DNA of 64,000 nt, from the NCBI RefSeq assembly GCF_017833035.1, contig NZ_JAFIBM010000001.1, positions 124,001 to 188,000 on the forward strand. The letters run 5' to 3'. Position 1 is the stretch's first letter. Every line of letters begins with the position of its first letter. A model generated the notes under the pieces. That model ran no database searches. It saw only the letters and a list, made by a program, of their open reading frames with translations, and was not told where the DNA came from. This document shows positions 26,304-35,485 of this stretch, piece by piece. Origin of the DNA: Frigoribacterium sp. PvP032. Lineage in GTDB: Bacteria > Actinomycetota > Actinomycetes > Actinomycetales > Microbacteriaceae. A program made the position numbers and the translations under genes.

Positions 26304-29300
26304 TCAGATCTTGAGGTCGCGCAGCTCGGGGTCGACGAGGCCTGACCGGTGGGCCGTGACGGACACGCTCTGCTCTCGCACGAACGTCAGCAGCTCGACC
26401 CGCCCCTCGTCGGTGACGTCCCCGCCGTGCACCACGACGTCGACGCTGCCGCCGACCGCACGCGCGAGGGCCCTGGGGTCGCCGCCGATCAGCCTGACGT
26501 GCAGATCGCGGTACGCGGCGACCGCCGCCTCGTCGGGCTCGGGCACGTCGCCCTCGCCGTCGCCCTCCGGCTCTGCTGCGGGGTCGCTCGACCCCGTCGC
26601 GCGCGCGAGCAGGCTGAGGTCGTCCAGCTCGTGGCCGGCCTCGCGGACCTGGAGCAGACCGGCGGAGGCGCGGGCCAGGAAGGCCTGGTCGCTCTCGACG
26701 ATAACGGCGCCGACGCGCATCGGCGACGCCGGCGAGTGCAGCAGCCGGACGAGCGACGCCGGGACGGGCACCGCCGAGCTGACGGTGATCGGGGCACGGA
26801 CGCGGGCGGCGGCCACGAGGAGGCGCACGAGCTCGGAGAGGTCGGCGTCGGACGAGAGACGGAGCAGGACGGGCCGCGGCCGGTAGCGCAGCACGTTCCG
26901 CTCGACCCCGAGTTCGGAGGCGTCGTGCGCCACGCCGACGTGGGCCTGCCAGGCGCGCTCGTCGCTGACCGCCCCTGACCGGACACGGTCGAACTGCTCG
27001 AACGACAGCGACGACCGGGCCGCCTCGATCACGGGGACGACCTCGTCGGGGACGCCGGTGAGGCGCAACGACGGATGGGGCTCGCGCGACGGTCGCCACC
27101 ACGAGCCCTGCGCGAGCAGCTCGTCGGGACCGCCCGGCGCGACGGCGGGGCCGACGACGGAGCTGCCCCACGAGGCCGACGGCCGGCGACGCACGACCAT
27201 CGGCGAGGTGGGCCGGCCGACCACGAGCGTGCCTGCCCGGACCCGACGCAGCCACGTGTCGACCTCGTCGACGTCGAGGCTGTGCAGGGCGGCAGAGCCG
27301 CCGGCGCTGAGCCGCTCCTGCTGGTCGATCGCGGTGTCGAGGTCGTCCACCTCGACCAGGGAGAGCACGGGCGCCGCGGCGGCGGCCGTGCGGGCGGCGG
27401 ACTCGGGCGTGACGCCCGTCTTGACGCCGGGAGACCAGAGCCCGCCGTCGTCGTCGAGCTGCCGGGGCTCGACGAGCCAGCTCTCGCCGGGCGCCAGGAT
27501 CGTGAGGGCCTCGAGCACTGCGCCCTCGGCCGGGTCGATGAGCGGGCCGACCTGCGTCGTCGCGTCGTCGGGCCAGCCGGCCCGCAGGCTCGTCACCGCG
27601 TCGACGAGCTGGCGGCGGAAGCGCTCGGCATGCGCCGCCGAGCCGACGAGCACGGCCGTCCGCGAGGCGGACGGGGCCTGGCCGGCGAAGCGGAAGGCAC
27701 CGGCGACGAGGTCGGCGGCCGCGAGGTCGGCGTCCGCACTCGGGGTCACGACCGCGACGGCGGCCACGGGCACCTCGGCGACGAGGTCGAGGTCCGGTCG
27801 CCACGAGCGGAGCTGCCGCGCCTGCTCGAGCGAGCCGGTCAGGCGCACCCGATCGACGGCCGGGTGCCCCATGAGCCGGCGGCCGGCCTCGGAGTCGAGC
27901 TCGAGGTCGGCGAGGACGAGCAGCGCGCGCGGCACCCCCGCGCCCCAGAGGACCTCAGCCAGGACGGCCGCGGTGCGGCGCGACTCCCGCGCCGGGCAGA
28001 GGAGGACAGCGCTTCCCGCGGCGAGCGCGGCGAGGACGGGCTCCGCCGCCGAGACGAGGGGCGTGCGCCACGAGGACACGACGACCGTCAGCCGAGGAGG
28101 CGCGTGCCGGGCCCCGACGACGCTCGCCTCGCCGCGGGCGAGACCGGCGTGGTGCCGCGCCGAGTCGACCGCGGCGCTGACCTCGGGGTCGGCCCCGTCG
28201 AGCACCGAGCCGGTCTCGCTGACGAGCACCTCGACCAGCGCGGCGCGCTGACGCGCGATGCCGTCGGCCGCGAGCTCGAGCAGCTCGGCCCGCGTCGCGG
28301 GCGCTTCCCGGCCCCAGGCGGCGCCGGCCTGGGCCGCATCGGTGACGAGCTCGTCCACCAGGGCCGCGCCGTCGGCGCCGTCGACCTGGGCAGCCTCGAT
28401 CGTGTCGAGCCCGGCGTCCGAGCGGCGCGAGGCGGCGAGCACGCGCCGGGCCCACGCCCGGTTGCCCTCGAGCCCGGGGTCCGTGTCGGGCTCGTTGCGG
28501 AACGACGACGAACCGTCGAGGTCGAGGTCGGCGACGGCGAGGTGGGGGCGCGAGCGGTCCTGGCGACGGGCGGGCGGCGGCACGTCGTCGTCGTCGGCCT
28601 CCTCCGCCGCGGCGACCGCCTCGCGGTACCGGACGGCCTCTCGGTCGAACACGGGACCCTGCGGCGCGAGGTCGGCGGTCGCGGCGAGGGAGGACCCCGG
28701 AGCCGCGACCTCGGCGAGACGCCGGACGACGTGGTCGGCGGCGGCCTCGAGGTCGCCGTGCTGCACGACCGGAGCGCGGACGACCAGGTCGCCGACCTCG
28801 GCCCTGACCGCCCGGAGGAGCCCGCGCGACGTGCCGAGGGGCATCTCGATCGTGAGGTGCTGGGTCACCTCGCGCCGCTTGGCCAGCGTCCAGGCGTGGG
28901 CCACGACGAAGGGGTCGTCGGTCACGAGTCCGAGGTGGGCGAACTCGGCCGACACGGGGCGCAGGGCGTGGTCGAGCACCCGGAGGAGCGCGGCGTCGGC
29001 CTCGGCCCTCGAGGTGTGGGTCGCGACGGGCCAGTCGTGCAGCGCGGCGTCGACGGCCTCGAGCGCGACGCCGCCCACGGTCAGCCGGACGCGGATGGGC
29101 GCACCGCCGCGGGCGACGCGCCCGCGCGCCCAGTCGGTCAGCAGCTGCAGGGACGCCAGGGCGTCGGGCACGTGGGCCTGGATCTCGATGCCGGCCTCGA
29201 GGTCGGCGAGCTGTGGCTGGTCGAGCAGCCGGGTGAAGACGTCGATGGCGAGGTCGAGGTGCCGGTGCTCGTCGACCTCGAGGTCGACGGTCTTGGGCGG

Positions 29301-29933
29301 GTCGGAGGCGAGCGCCAGCTCGTAGAGGGGCGTGAGCGCCTCGACCGCCGCGGACGCGCGCTCGTCGGCGCCCCAGGCCGCGCCCGTCCCGACCACGGAG
29401 GCGACGGGTACGGAGACGTGCTGCACGTCGTCCCGCTCGAGCAGGGTCCGTGTCGCGTCGACCCTGCGGCGGGCGGCCGCCTCGCCGAGCACCGGCTCGC
29501 CGAGCAGGACGAGGTCGAGGCGGGCGCCGTCGGCCGCGGCCGCGAGGACCGGCCCGAGCTTGTCGGGGGCCGCCTCGACGACGAGGTGCTGCACGAGGCG
29601 ACGGAGCGCCTTCCGAGCGACGGGCACGACGGTGCGCGGCGCCAGCGGGCCGAAGCCGCCGCCCGCGGCGACCGCGGCCTTGAGCTGCCAGGGCAGCGAG
29701 GCGGGCATGTCGCGGCTCAGGCGATCGAGCTGTCGCGCGGCCACCGCGGGGTCGTCGGGACGGACCACGCGATCGGCGAAGGCCACTGCGAAGGCGAGCC
29801 CGTCGGGGTCGCGGAGCAGCGCCGAGAAGCGCTCGGCCGCCGCGTCGGCGGGGACCGAGGACGCGACGATGAGCCACCGTCGCACCGTGTCGACGACCTG
29901 GGAGGTGAGATCGGCGGCGCGCACATCGGACAT
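26304..29933 (-). CDS. PutA-like protein lacking proline dehydrogenase and P5C dehydrogenase catalytic motifs
   Basis: A 1209-residue homologue of bifunctional PutA (proline to glutamate), uninterrupted across both domains and the C-terminal region (NVLRYRPRPVLLRL). The key motifs are all replaced. In the PRODH half, the usual RLVKGA-type strand reads RLTVGG (283-288) and the EFEMLEGMA-type strand reads TIEMPLGTS (361-369). In the aldehyde dehydrogenase half, PWN is SWR (620-622), ETGGKN is EVPVAA (720-725), the nucleophile motif GQKCSA is GQAPSA (751-756, no cysteine) and PFGG is PSAS. Scaffold features such as LRSWRPDL, ESWLVEPR and LHSLD are well kept. It may be a pseudoenzyme with a structural or regulatory role. 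Leaderless start: TATCCT lies 6 nt before ATG 29933. Divergent from a MarR gene. Confidence 0.85.
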   Translation of the reverse strand: MSDVRAADLTSQVVDTVRRWLIVASSVPADAAAERFSALLRDPDGLAFAVAFADRVVRPDDPAVAARQLDRLSRDMPASLPWQLKAAVAAGGGFGPLAPRTVVPVARKALRRLVQHLVVEAAPDKLGPVLAAAADGARLDLVLLGEPVLGEAAARRRVDATRTLLERDDVQHVSVPVASVVGTGAAWGADERASAAVEALTPLYELALASDPPKTVDLEVDEHRHLDLAIDVFTRLLDQPQLADLEAGIEIQAHVPDALASLQLLTDWARGRVARGGAPIRVRLTVGGVALEAVDAALHDWPVATHTSRAEADAALLRVLDHALRPVSAEFAHLGLVTDDPFVVAHAWTLAKRREVTQHLTIEMPLGTSRGLLRAVRAEVGDLVVRAPVVQHGDLEAAADHVVRRLAEVAAPGSSLAATADLAPQGPVFDREAVRYREAVAAAEEADDDDVPPPARRQDRSRPHLAVADLDLDGSSSFRNEPDTDPGLEGNRAWARRVLAASRRSDAGLDTIEAAQVDGADGAALVDELVTDAAQAGAAWGREAPATRAELLELAADGIARQRAALVEVLVSETGSVLDGADPEVSAAVDSARHHAGLARGEASVVGARHAPPRLTVVVSSWRTPLVSAAEPVLAALAAGSAVLLCPARESRRTAAVLAEVLWGAGVPRALLVLADLELDSEAGRRLMGHPAVDRVRLTGSLEQARQLRSWRPDLDLVAEVPVAAVAVVTPSADADLAAADLVAGAFRFAGQAPSASRTAVLVGSAAHAERFRRQLVDAVTSLRAGWPDDATTQVGPLIDPAEGAVLEALTILAPGESWLVEPRQLDDDGGLWSPGVKTGVTPESAARTAAAAAPVLSLVEVDDLDTAIDQQERLSAGGSAALHSLDVDEVDTWLRRVRAGTLVVGRPTSPMVVRRRPSASWGSSVVGPAVAPGGPDELLAQGSWWRPSREPHPSLRLTGVPDEVVPVIEAARSSLSFEQFDRVRSGAVSDERAWQAHVGVAHDASELGVERNVLRYRPRPVLLRLSSDADLSELVRLLVAAARVRAPITVSSAVPVPASLVRLLHSPASPMRVGAVIVESDQAFLARASAGLLQVREAGHELDDLSLLARATGSSDPAAEPEGDGEGDVPEPDEAAVAAYRDLHVRLIGGDPRALARAVGGSVDVVVHGGDVTDEGRVELLTFVREQSVSVTAHRSGLVDPELRDLKI

Positions 29934-29974
29934 GGGTCGAGGATAGGCCGGACCCCCGTCCCTACACTGGGCGA

Positions 29975-30499
29975 ATGGCCGAGCGACTCTCCGACGACGA
30001 GTGGGCCGTCTGGGACGCCTTCTACTCGATGCGCCGGCGGCTCGACCGTGCCCTCGAGCTGAGGCTGCACGACGACTCCGGCGTCTCGGCGCCCGAGTAC
30101 GAGATCCTCGTGGGCCTCGGCCGCAGCGACGACCGCCGGCTCCGGGTGCGCGACATCGCCGAGCAGATCGGCTGGGAGAAGAGCAGGGTCAGCCACCAGG
30201 TCACCCGCATGGAGAAGCGCGGCCTCGTGCGCCGCACCGACTGCGCGTCCGACGCCAGGGGCACCTGGGTCGAGCTCACGGCCGACGGCCGCCGGTCGAT
30301 GCTCTCGGCGACCCGGGGTCACACCGCCGCGATCCGGCGCTACTTCGTCGAGGCGCTGCACGACGACGCCGCGACGCTGGAGTCGTTCTCCCGACGCGTG
30401 CTCGAGGCCATCGGCGACGACGCGTCGCCCGATCAGCACGCCTCGCCCGACCACGCCGGGTCGCGGGACGACCCCGGCGTGGTGGCCCGCGCCTCCTAG
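29975..30499 (+). CDS. MarR-family transcriptional regulator
   Basis: A 174-residue winged-helix regulator: LSDDEWAVWDAFYSMRRRLDRALE (dimerisation helix), APEYEILVGLG, VRDIAEQIGWEKSRVSHQVTRMEKRGLVRRT (recognition helix and wing start, about 58-88), then DARGTWVELTADGRR (wing). The last 35 residues are a His/Asp/Pro-rich tail. TACACT (29963-29968) sits 6 nt before ATG 29975, so the mRNA is probably leaderless. It is divergent from the PutA-like gene with 41 bp between starts, so it may regulate that gene as well as itself. Confidence 0.92.
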   Translation: MAERLSDDEWAVWDAFYSMRRRLDRALELRLHDDSGVSAPEYEILVGLGRSDDRRLRVRDIAEQIGWEKSRVSHQVTRMEKRGLVRRTDCASDARGTWVELTADGRRSMLSATRGHTAAIRRYFVEALHDDAATLESFSRRVLEAIGDDASPDQHASPDHAGSRDDPGVVARAS

Positions 30500-30525
30500 G
30501 CCCGACGTCGCGCCCCGGGCGCAGG

Positions 30526-31479
30526 TCAGTGCCGGCGGTGGTCCTGGATGGTCATGCGCGGGCCGAACCTCGGCTTCGCGAACCCGCTGGCCGAGATGAG
30601 CCGCACGACCCGCTCGCGGTGGCCCCGCCACGGCTCGAGCAGCTCGAGCATGCCGTCGTCGTCGACGGGCCTGCCGATCAGCGCCCACCCCACGAGGGCA
30701 GGGAGGTGGTAGTCGCCGACGCTCGGCGAGTCGGCGTCGCCGAGGGCCCGCTGGGTCGTCTCGGCTGACGTCCAGACGCCCACGCCCGGGATCGAGCGCA
30801 GCCGGGCCTCGGCCTCCTGACCGCCCCGGCCCAGGTCGACCACGCGCTCCAACGAGGAGGCGACGGCGCAGACCCGCATGACGGTCGCGGACCGCTGCGG
30901 CCCGACCCCCGCACGGTGCCACTCCCAGCTCGGCACCCGACGCCACGTCTCGGCCGAGGGCGGCACGACCATGCCCTCGGGAGCCGGCCCCGGCGCAGGG
31001 TCGCCGTGCGCCCGCACGAGCTGGCGCCAGGCACGCCACGCCTCGGCGCTCGTCACCTTCTGCTCGAGCACCGCGGGCACGAGGACCTGCACCACCTGGC
31101 GGCCCCTGGTGAGCCGGAGGCCGGGCGACCGCCGTCTGGCCTCGCGGAGGAACGCGTTCCCCGAGACGTCGAGGCCGCTCCAGTCGTCGCCGTGGCCGAG
31201 CAGCTCGGGGACGCCCTCGATCAGCCACTCGGCACCGGGGCCCCACGCCGACGCACGCACCTCGGAGCGGCCGCCGGCGAGGCAGAGGGTGCCGGGGCCG
31301 TGGGGCGTCCGCACCGCGCGCCAGACGCGCTCGCCCTCCACGCGCCAGGCAGGGTCGCCCGCTCCCCTCGCGAGCGTGCGCAGGGTCGCCCGGACGTCGA
31401 CGGGCTCGGCCGGACGGTAGACCGTCTCGACCGGTCGGAACAGGGCGGCGTCGACGGACGCCTCGGGGACCAGGACCAC
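30526..31479 (-). CDS. AlkA-like HhH-GPD DNA glycosylase
   Basis: A 317-residue base-excision repair protein. The HhH-GPD hallmark is LRSIPGVGVWTSAETTQRALGDADSPSVGDYHLP (about 238-271): hairpin PGVG followed by the catalytic aspartate in SVGDYHL. An upstream segment VLVPAVLEQKVTSAEAWRAWRQLV (about 130-153) is typical of 3-methyladenine glycosylase II relatives. The GTG at 31479 has TAGCAT 6 nt upstream, the leaderless pattern. It is divergent from a GntR gene. Confidence 0.85.
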   Translation of the reverse strand: MVLVPEASVDAALFRPVETVYRPAEPVDVRATLRTLARGAGDPAWRVEGERVWRAVRTPHGPGTLCLAGGRSEVRASAWGPGAEWLIEGVPELLGHGDDWSGLDVSGNAFLREARRRSPGLRLTRGRQVVQVLVPAVLEQKVTSAEAWRAWRQLVRAHGDPAPGPAPEGMVVPPSAETWRRVPSWEWHRAGVGPQRSATVMRVCAVASSLERVVDLGRGGQEAEARLRSIPGVGVWTSAETTQRALGDADSPSVGDYHLPALVGWALIGRPVDDDGMLELLEPWRGHRERVVRLISASGFAKPRFGPRMTIQDHRRH

Positions 31480-31530
31480 CGGGTGATGCTAACCCGCACC
31501 TCCGTCGTCCCTGGCGCTCTCGCGCCCACG

Positions 31531-31553
31531 TGTGATATTTTGCGTACTTCACA
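31531..31553. promoter_or_regulatory. Palindromic operator upstream of the first GntR gene
   Basis: TGTGA (31531-31535) and TCACA (31549-31553) flank an AT-rich 13-nt centre containing TATTTT. It ends 10 nt before the ATG of the GntR gene at 31564 and overlaps its likely promoter, which fits autoregulation. Confidence 0.6.
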
Positions 31554-31563
31554 TCGGAGGAAC

Positions 31564-32268
31564 ATGCCTGTGCCGACCTACGCCACCCGCCACCCGCGAC
31601 GCCTGCTGCGGGACCTGACGTTCGAGACGATCCGCGACGCCATCGTCGACGGCACCCTGACCCCTGGCGAGCGGCTCTTCGAGGACGACCTCGCCGCGTG
31701 GCTCGGCGTCTCCAAGACGCCCGTGAAGGAGGCGCTGGCCCGGCTCTCAGCACAGGACCTGGTGCAGATAGAGGCCAACCGGTACACCCGGGTCGCGACC
31801 GCGGACGACCTCGACCTGCTCGACACGCTCGAGCTGATCGGCGTCCTGCACGGCGAGGCGGTCCGGTCGCTGCCGCAGGGCGCCGCAGACGGTGCCGCCC
31901 GGCGTGCGGACCGGGTGCTGGCCGTCCTCGACGCCGGCCCGACCTGCCTCGACCTCGTCGAGGCCAGCGGGGCGTTCCTCGAGCTGGCCCGCAACCCGCT
32001 CGTGCGGCGGGCCGCCGAGCCCCTCGACATCCGGGCCGCGTTCCTCTGCCGCCACCTCGCCGTCGACTGGTCTCGCCCCTCCGTCGCGGGCCACCTCGCC
32101 GACCTGCGCCGGTCGCTCGGCAGCCGCGACTGGCCGGGCACCGCCGACGCCCTCCAGCGCGTCTTCCGTCGATCGTCGCTGCACGACGCGATCATCACGC
32201 TCCCGACGACGACGCTCGTCGACGACTCGGCCCACGCCCGCCCCCGCACCGCGGCGGTGGACCGATGA
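31564..32268 (+). CDS. GntR-family regulator (FadR-like), paralogue 1
   Basis: A 234-residue regulator. The N-terminal winged helix is LLRDLTFETIRDAIVDGTLTPGERLFEDDLAAWLGVSKTPVKEALARLSAQDLVQIEANRYTRVA (about 14-78). The C-terminal helical domain is FCD-like but lacks the usual metal-binding histidines (EASGAFLELARNPLV). Shine-Dalgarno GGAGG lies 4 nt before the ATG. The stop overlaps the start of a sugar transferase gene (ATGA), so both are made from one mRNA. Three further paralogues with the same GERL..WLGVS(R/K)TP(V/I) core occur in this window. Confidence 0.88.
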   Translation: MPVPTYATRHPRRLLRDLTFETIRDAIVDGTLTPGERLFEDDLAAWLGVSKTPVKEALARLSAQDLVQIEANRYTRVATADDLDLLDTLELIGVLHGEAVRSLPQGAADGAARRADRVLAVLDAGPTCLDLVEASGAFLELARNPLVRRAAEPLDIRAAFLCRHLAVDWSRPSVAGHLADLRRSLGSRDWPGTADALQRVFRRSSLHDAIITLPTTTLVDDSAHARPRTAAVDR

Positions 32269-33032
32269 CCGCCACCCTGACCACGACGAGCCGTCCACCG
32301 GCGAGCGCCGGCCCCGGCGACCGTCCTCTCGCGATGCCGCCACACGCGATGCCGCCGCACGCGACGTCGACGTCGACGTCTCGACGGCACAGCGGGGACG
32401 CTCACCCGCCACGCCCGCGCGAGGCCCCGGCGCGGCGCGGCGCGGCCCGGCGCGCCAAGCGCGTCGCCGACGTGGGAGCTGCCCTCGTCTGCCTGGTGCT
32501 CCTCCTCCCCCTGCTCCTCGTCACGGCACTCGCGATCCGCCTCGACAGCGGCGGCCCCGTCCTCTTCCGACAGCAGCGCGCGGGTCTCGACGGGCTCGAG
32601 TTCTCGATGCTGAAGTTCCGCTCGATGCGTGCCGACCGGCACGAGCTCCCCGAGGGGCCACACGACGGGGCCGGCCCCCTGTTCAAGCTGCACGCCGACC
32701 CGCGCGTCACCAGGGTCGGCCGCGTCATCCGCAGGTACTCGATCGACGAGCTGCCCCAGCTCGTCAACGTGCTGCGCGGCGAGATGAGCCTGGTCGGCCC
32801 GCGCCCGGCCCTGCCGTGCGAGGTCGCGGTCTACGACGACCGGGCTCGTGAGCGGCTCCTCGTGCTGCCCGGCCTCACGGGCCCGTGGCAGGTCGGCGGC
32901 CGGTCGGATCTCGACTGGGACTCGAGCCTGGCCCTCGACCTCGGCTACGTGCACCAGTGGACGGCGACGACCGACCCCGTCCTGGTGCTCAAGACCGTCG
33001 GCGCCGTGCTGCGGCCGGTCGGCGCCTACTGA
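32265..33032 (+). CDS. Initiating sugar transferase (polyprenyl-phosphate glycosylphosphotransferase)
   Basis: A 255-residue protein: a 60-residue disordered Thr/Pro/His-rich N-terminus, one hydrophobic segment (VADVGAALVCLVLLLPLLLVTALAIRLD), then the bacterial sugar transferase domain. The domain shows GPVLFRQQRAGLDGLEFSMLKFRSMR, RVGRVIRRYSIDELPQLVNVLRGEMSLVGPRPALP and LPGLTGPWQVGGRS. Such enzymes move a sugar-1-phosphate onto undecaprenyl phosphate to start an exopolysaccharide or glycan repeat. No other polysaccharide genes lie nearby. It is translationally coupled to the GntR gene upstream, and its 3' end overlaps the convergent GntR gene by 7 nt. Confidence 0.9.
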   Translation: MTATLTTTSRPPASAGPGDRPLAMPPHAMPPHATSTSTSRRHSGDAHPPRPREAPARRGAARRAKRVADVGAALVCLVLLLPLLLVTALAIRLDSGGPVLFRQQRAGLDGLEFSMLKFRSMRADRHELPEGPHDGAGPLFKLHADPRVTRVGRVIRRYSIDELPQLVNVLRGEMSLVGPRPALPCEVAVYDDRARERLLVLPGLTGPWQVGGRSDLDWDSSLALDLGYVHQWTATTDPVLVLKTVGAVLRPVGAY

Positions 33033-33766
33033 GTCGGCGCGGCACGGCTCGGCACGACAGGTCGACCCGGGCCGGGACGCCCCGCTCGAGCCGTCGCCAC
33101 CACCCGACTCGTCAACCGCGAGACGGCGTCGCCCCACGCGCAGGCGTCCCGCTCGGCCAGGGCCGCCCCCGCCGACGCCGCGAAGTCGTCCCACACCGTC
33201 AGCTCGACGACACAGCGCCGTGACCGCAGGCCGTGGGCCAGACGCAGCTCGGCCACGTCGAGGGCCGACGCGACGACGTCGCCGGGCGACCTCGCCGCGA
33301 GCCCGCCGACGGCCAGGCCGAGACAGCACAGCAGCGCGACGGTGACGGGCCGGCCGGAGGCGCGCCGCACCACGGGCCGGACCGCACCCAGCGCCGAGAC
33401 GGTGGCCTCGAGGCAACGAGGCCCGAGCCCCGGCAGGACCCCCTCGGCCGCGGCCCTGTGCAGCGACGAGACCGCCGACGCGCTCTCCGCCAACCACGAG
33501 CCGTCGGGGTCTCGGACCCTCGTGAAGCGGTTCGCCGAGAGCTCGACGAGACCCGTGCAGCGCAGCCTGTCGAGGGCACTGCGGATCGGCGTGCGGGAGA
33601 CGCCCAGCCAGGCCACGAGCTCGTCGTCGTGGAGACGCTCGCCGGGCTCGAGGGTGCCGTCGAGCACCGCGTCGCGGAGCACGCGGAACGCGTCCTCGCT
33701 GAGCAGCCGCCGCTCGTCGACGACGGGTGCGAGGACGGGGGCGGGGCCCGGCGCGGGCTCGTTCAT
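33026..33766 (-). CDS. GntR-family regulator, paralogue 2
   Basis: A 246-residue protein with winged helix [64 protein letters not shown] (about 20-83) and a divergent helical effector domain with few polar metal ligands. ATG 33766 overlaps the stop of paralogue 3 (ATGA), giving a two-regulator operon. The C-terminal part is Ala/Arg-rich. No ligand can be inferred. Confidence 0.83.
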   Translation of the reverse strand: MNEPAPGPAPVLAPVVDERRLLSEDAFRVLRDAVLDGTLEPGERLHDDELVAWLGVSRTPIRSALDRLRCTGLVELSANRFTRVRDPDGSWLAESASAVSSLHRAAAEGVLPGLGPRCLEATVSALGAVRPVVRRASGRPVTVALLCCLGLAVGGLAARSPGDVVASALDVAELRLAHGLRSRRCVVELTVWDDFAASAGAALAERDACAWGDAVSRLTSRVVATARAGRPGPGRPVVPSRAAPTQ

Positions 33767-34479
33767 CGGCGCCACCACGAGGGCCGCGGCACCTCGAGGG
33801 CGGGGCGCGCCCTCGCAGTCCGTCGGGCGAGGCGGTCGAGGGCGGACCTCAGGAGGAGCGGATCGGCGGCGACCACCGCCGCGTCGACCTCGGCGAGGCA
33901 CTCCGTCAGCGGGCCGACGTCGAGGCCCCGCCCGAGGGCCGCAGCCTGGTGGCGCAGCCGTGCGCCGAGGTCGCCGAGGAGCTGCCCCGTGACCTCGGAC
34001 GGCCCGGAGCCCTCGAGCTGCGCCACGCAGGCGAACGCGGCGTCGACCACGGCGCGGGACTCGCGTGCTCCCGGCCTGGGCGATGCTCGGAACGCCTCGA
34101 CCGCGACGGCGCAGCGCTCGAGCGCCAGCCGGCCGTCGCCCGCCGCCGTCGGCGCGAGGAGCCCGTGCCCGGCGCGGGGCAGGTCGCGCCAGAGCCCGCA
34201 GAGCGCCACGACGAGATCGGGGACCACCGACGGGCGCAGCCTGGCCACGCGCGTCCAGCGCTGCGGGGCGGCCTCCACCAGGCCGATCTGCTCGAGGCGG
34301 ACGAGCGCCGTGCGGATGGGCGTGCGCGACACGCCCAGCCAGGTCTCGAGGTCGACGTCACGCAGGCGGGCGCCGGCCGGCAGGTCTCCCGAGACGATCG
34401 CGGCGAGCAGCCGGTCGTGGACCTCGTCCTTGTGCAGGCGACGGGCGATGACCCGTCGTCGTTCATCCGGTACGGGCAC
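33763..34479 (-). CDS. GntR-family regulator, paralogue 3
   Basis: A 238-residue protein with winged helix [64 protein letters not shown] and a helical C-terminal domain. I choose GTG 34479 because AGGAGG lies 4 nt upstream; an earlier in-frame GTG at 34515 has no Shine-Dalgarno. Upstream is a GTGTGACACACGCTACAC tract that could be an operator. It is divergent from the TrhO-like gene and coupled to paralogue 2. Confidence 0.83.
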   Translation of the reverse strand: MPVPDERRRVIARRLHKDEVHDRLLAAIVSGDLPAGARLRDVDLETWLGVSRTPIRTALVRLEQIGLVEAAPQRWTRVARLRPSVVPDLVVALCGLWRDLPRAGHGLLAPTAAGDGRLALERCAVAVEAFRASPRPGARESRAVVDAAFACVAQLEGSGPSEVTGQLLGDLGARLRHQAAALGRGLDVGPLTECLAEVDAAVVAADPLLLRSALDRLARRTARARPALEVPRPSWWRR

Positions 34480-34564
34480 GGCGCCTCCTCGTGTGTGGTG
34501 TGTAGCGTGTGTCACACTAGGGCATAGATGCCCTGGGATCGCCTGGGTCGACTACGATCCAGCG

Positions 34565-35485
34565 GTGCCCGTGTCGAAGATCGTCCTGTTCTACGCGTTC
34601 GTGCCGCTGGCCGACCCCGACGCCGTCCGGCTCTGGCAACGCGACCTGGCCGAGTCGCTCGGGCTCCGCGGCCGGGTGCTGCTCTCGCCGCACGGCGTCA
34701 ACGGCACGCTCGGCGGCGACGTGGACGACCTGCGTCGCTGGGTCCGCAAGACCAAGGACTACGCCGCCTTCCGCGACCTCGACGTCAAGTGGAGCGACGG
34801 CGGCGCCGACGACTTCCCGCGGCTGTCGGTCAAGGTGCGCGACGAGATCGTCACGTTCGGCGCCGTGGACGAGCTCGTCGTCGACGAGACCGGCGTCGTG
34901 GGAGGCGGCACGCGCCTCTCCCCCGACGAGCTGCACGAGCTCGTCGCCCGCGAGGACGTCGTGTTCCTCGACGGCCGCAACGAGTTCGAGTCGCGCATCG
35001 GTCGGTTCCGCGACGCCGTCGTGCCGGACGTCGCGACGACGCGGGAGTTCGTGGCCGAGCTGGACAGCGGGCGCTGGGACCACCTCAAGGACGAGCCGGT
35101 CGTGACCTACTGCACCGGCGGCGTGCGGTGCGAGGTCCTGAGCTCCCTGATGGTGGCTCGGGGGTTCGGCCGCGTCTACCAGCTCGACGGCGGCGTGGCC
35201 CGCTACGGCGAGCGCTTCGGCGACGACGGCCTGTGGGAGGGGTCGCTCTACGTCTTCGACCGACGCGGGTCGGTCGAGTTCAGCGACCACGCCGCCGTCG
35301 TCGGCCGCTGCGCCGTCTGCGGCGAGCCGACCAGCCGGATGCAGAACTGCTCCGACCTGCAGTGCCGCGAGCAGCTGGTGGTGTGCGAGCCGTGCGCGGC
35401 AGGCGACGTCGTCCTCTGCGACCCGCACCGCGCCTCCGGCGACCGGACCCCTCCCCGGGCCCCCGGCGTAGCGTCTCCTGCATGA
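34565..35485 (+). CDS. trhO: Rhodanese-domain protein, TrhO-like tRNA uridine(34) hydroxylase
   Basis: TrhO hydroxylates U34 of some tRNAs using oxygen. This 306-residue homologue has the N-terminal ferredoxin-like part ([21 protein letters not shown]), a rhodanese domain with the catalytic Cys loop YCTGGVRCE (about 180-188), and a C-terminal Cys-rich zinc-like cluster ([21 protein letters not shown] and VCEPCA). GTG 34565 is 6 nt after TACGAT (34553-34558) with no Shine-Dalgarno, so it is probably leaderless. A second GTG at 34571 is possible. The stop overlaps the next gene (ATGA). Confidence 0.87.
   Translation: MPVSKIVLFYAFVPLADPDAVRLWQRDLAESLGLRGRVLLSPHGVNGTLGGDVDDLRRWVRKTKDYAAFRDLDVKWSDGGADDFPRLSVKVRDEIVTFGAVDELVVDETGVVGGGTRLSPDELHELVAREDVVFLDGRNEFESRIGRFRDAVVPDVATTREFVAELDSGRWDHLKDEPVVTYCTGGVRCEVLSSLMVARGFGRVYQLDGGVARYGERFGDDGLWEGSLYVFDRRGSVEFSDHAAVVGRCAVCGEPTSRMQNCSDLQCREQLVVCEPCAAGDVVLCDPHRASGDRTPPRAPGVASPA

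Noticed and set aside
26304-29933. Calling this gene functional putA
   Set aside because: It keeps only scaffold motifs; the catalytic Cys motif, the FAD-strand lysine and other key residues are absent.
27075-30062. Open frame of 995 codons on the plus strand
   Set aside because: Antisense shadow of the PutA-like gene; composition is low-complexity and has no recognisable domain.
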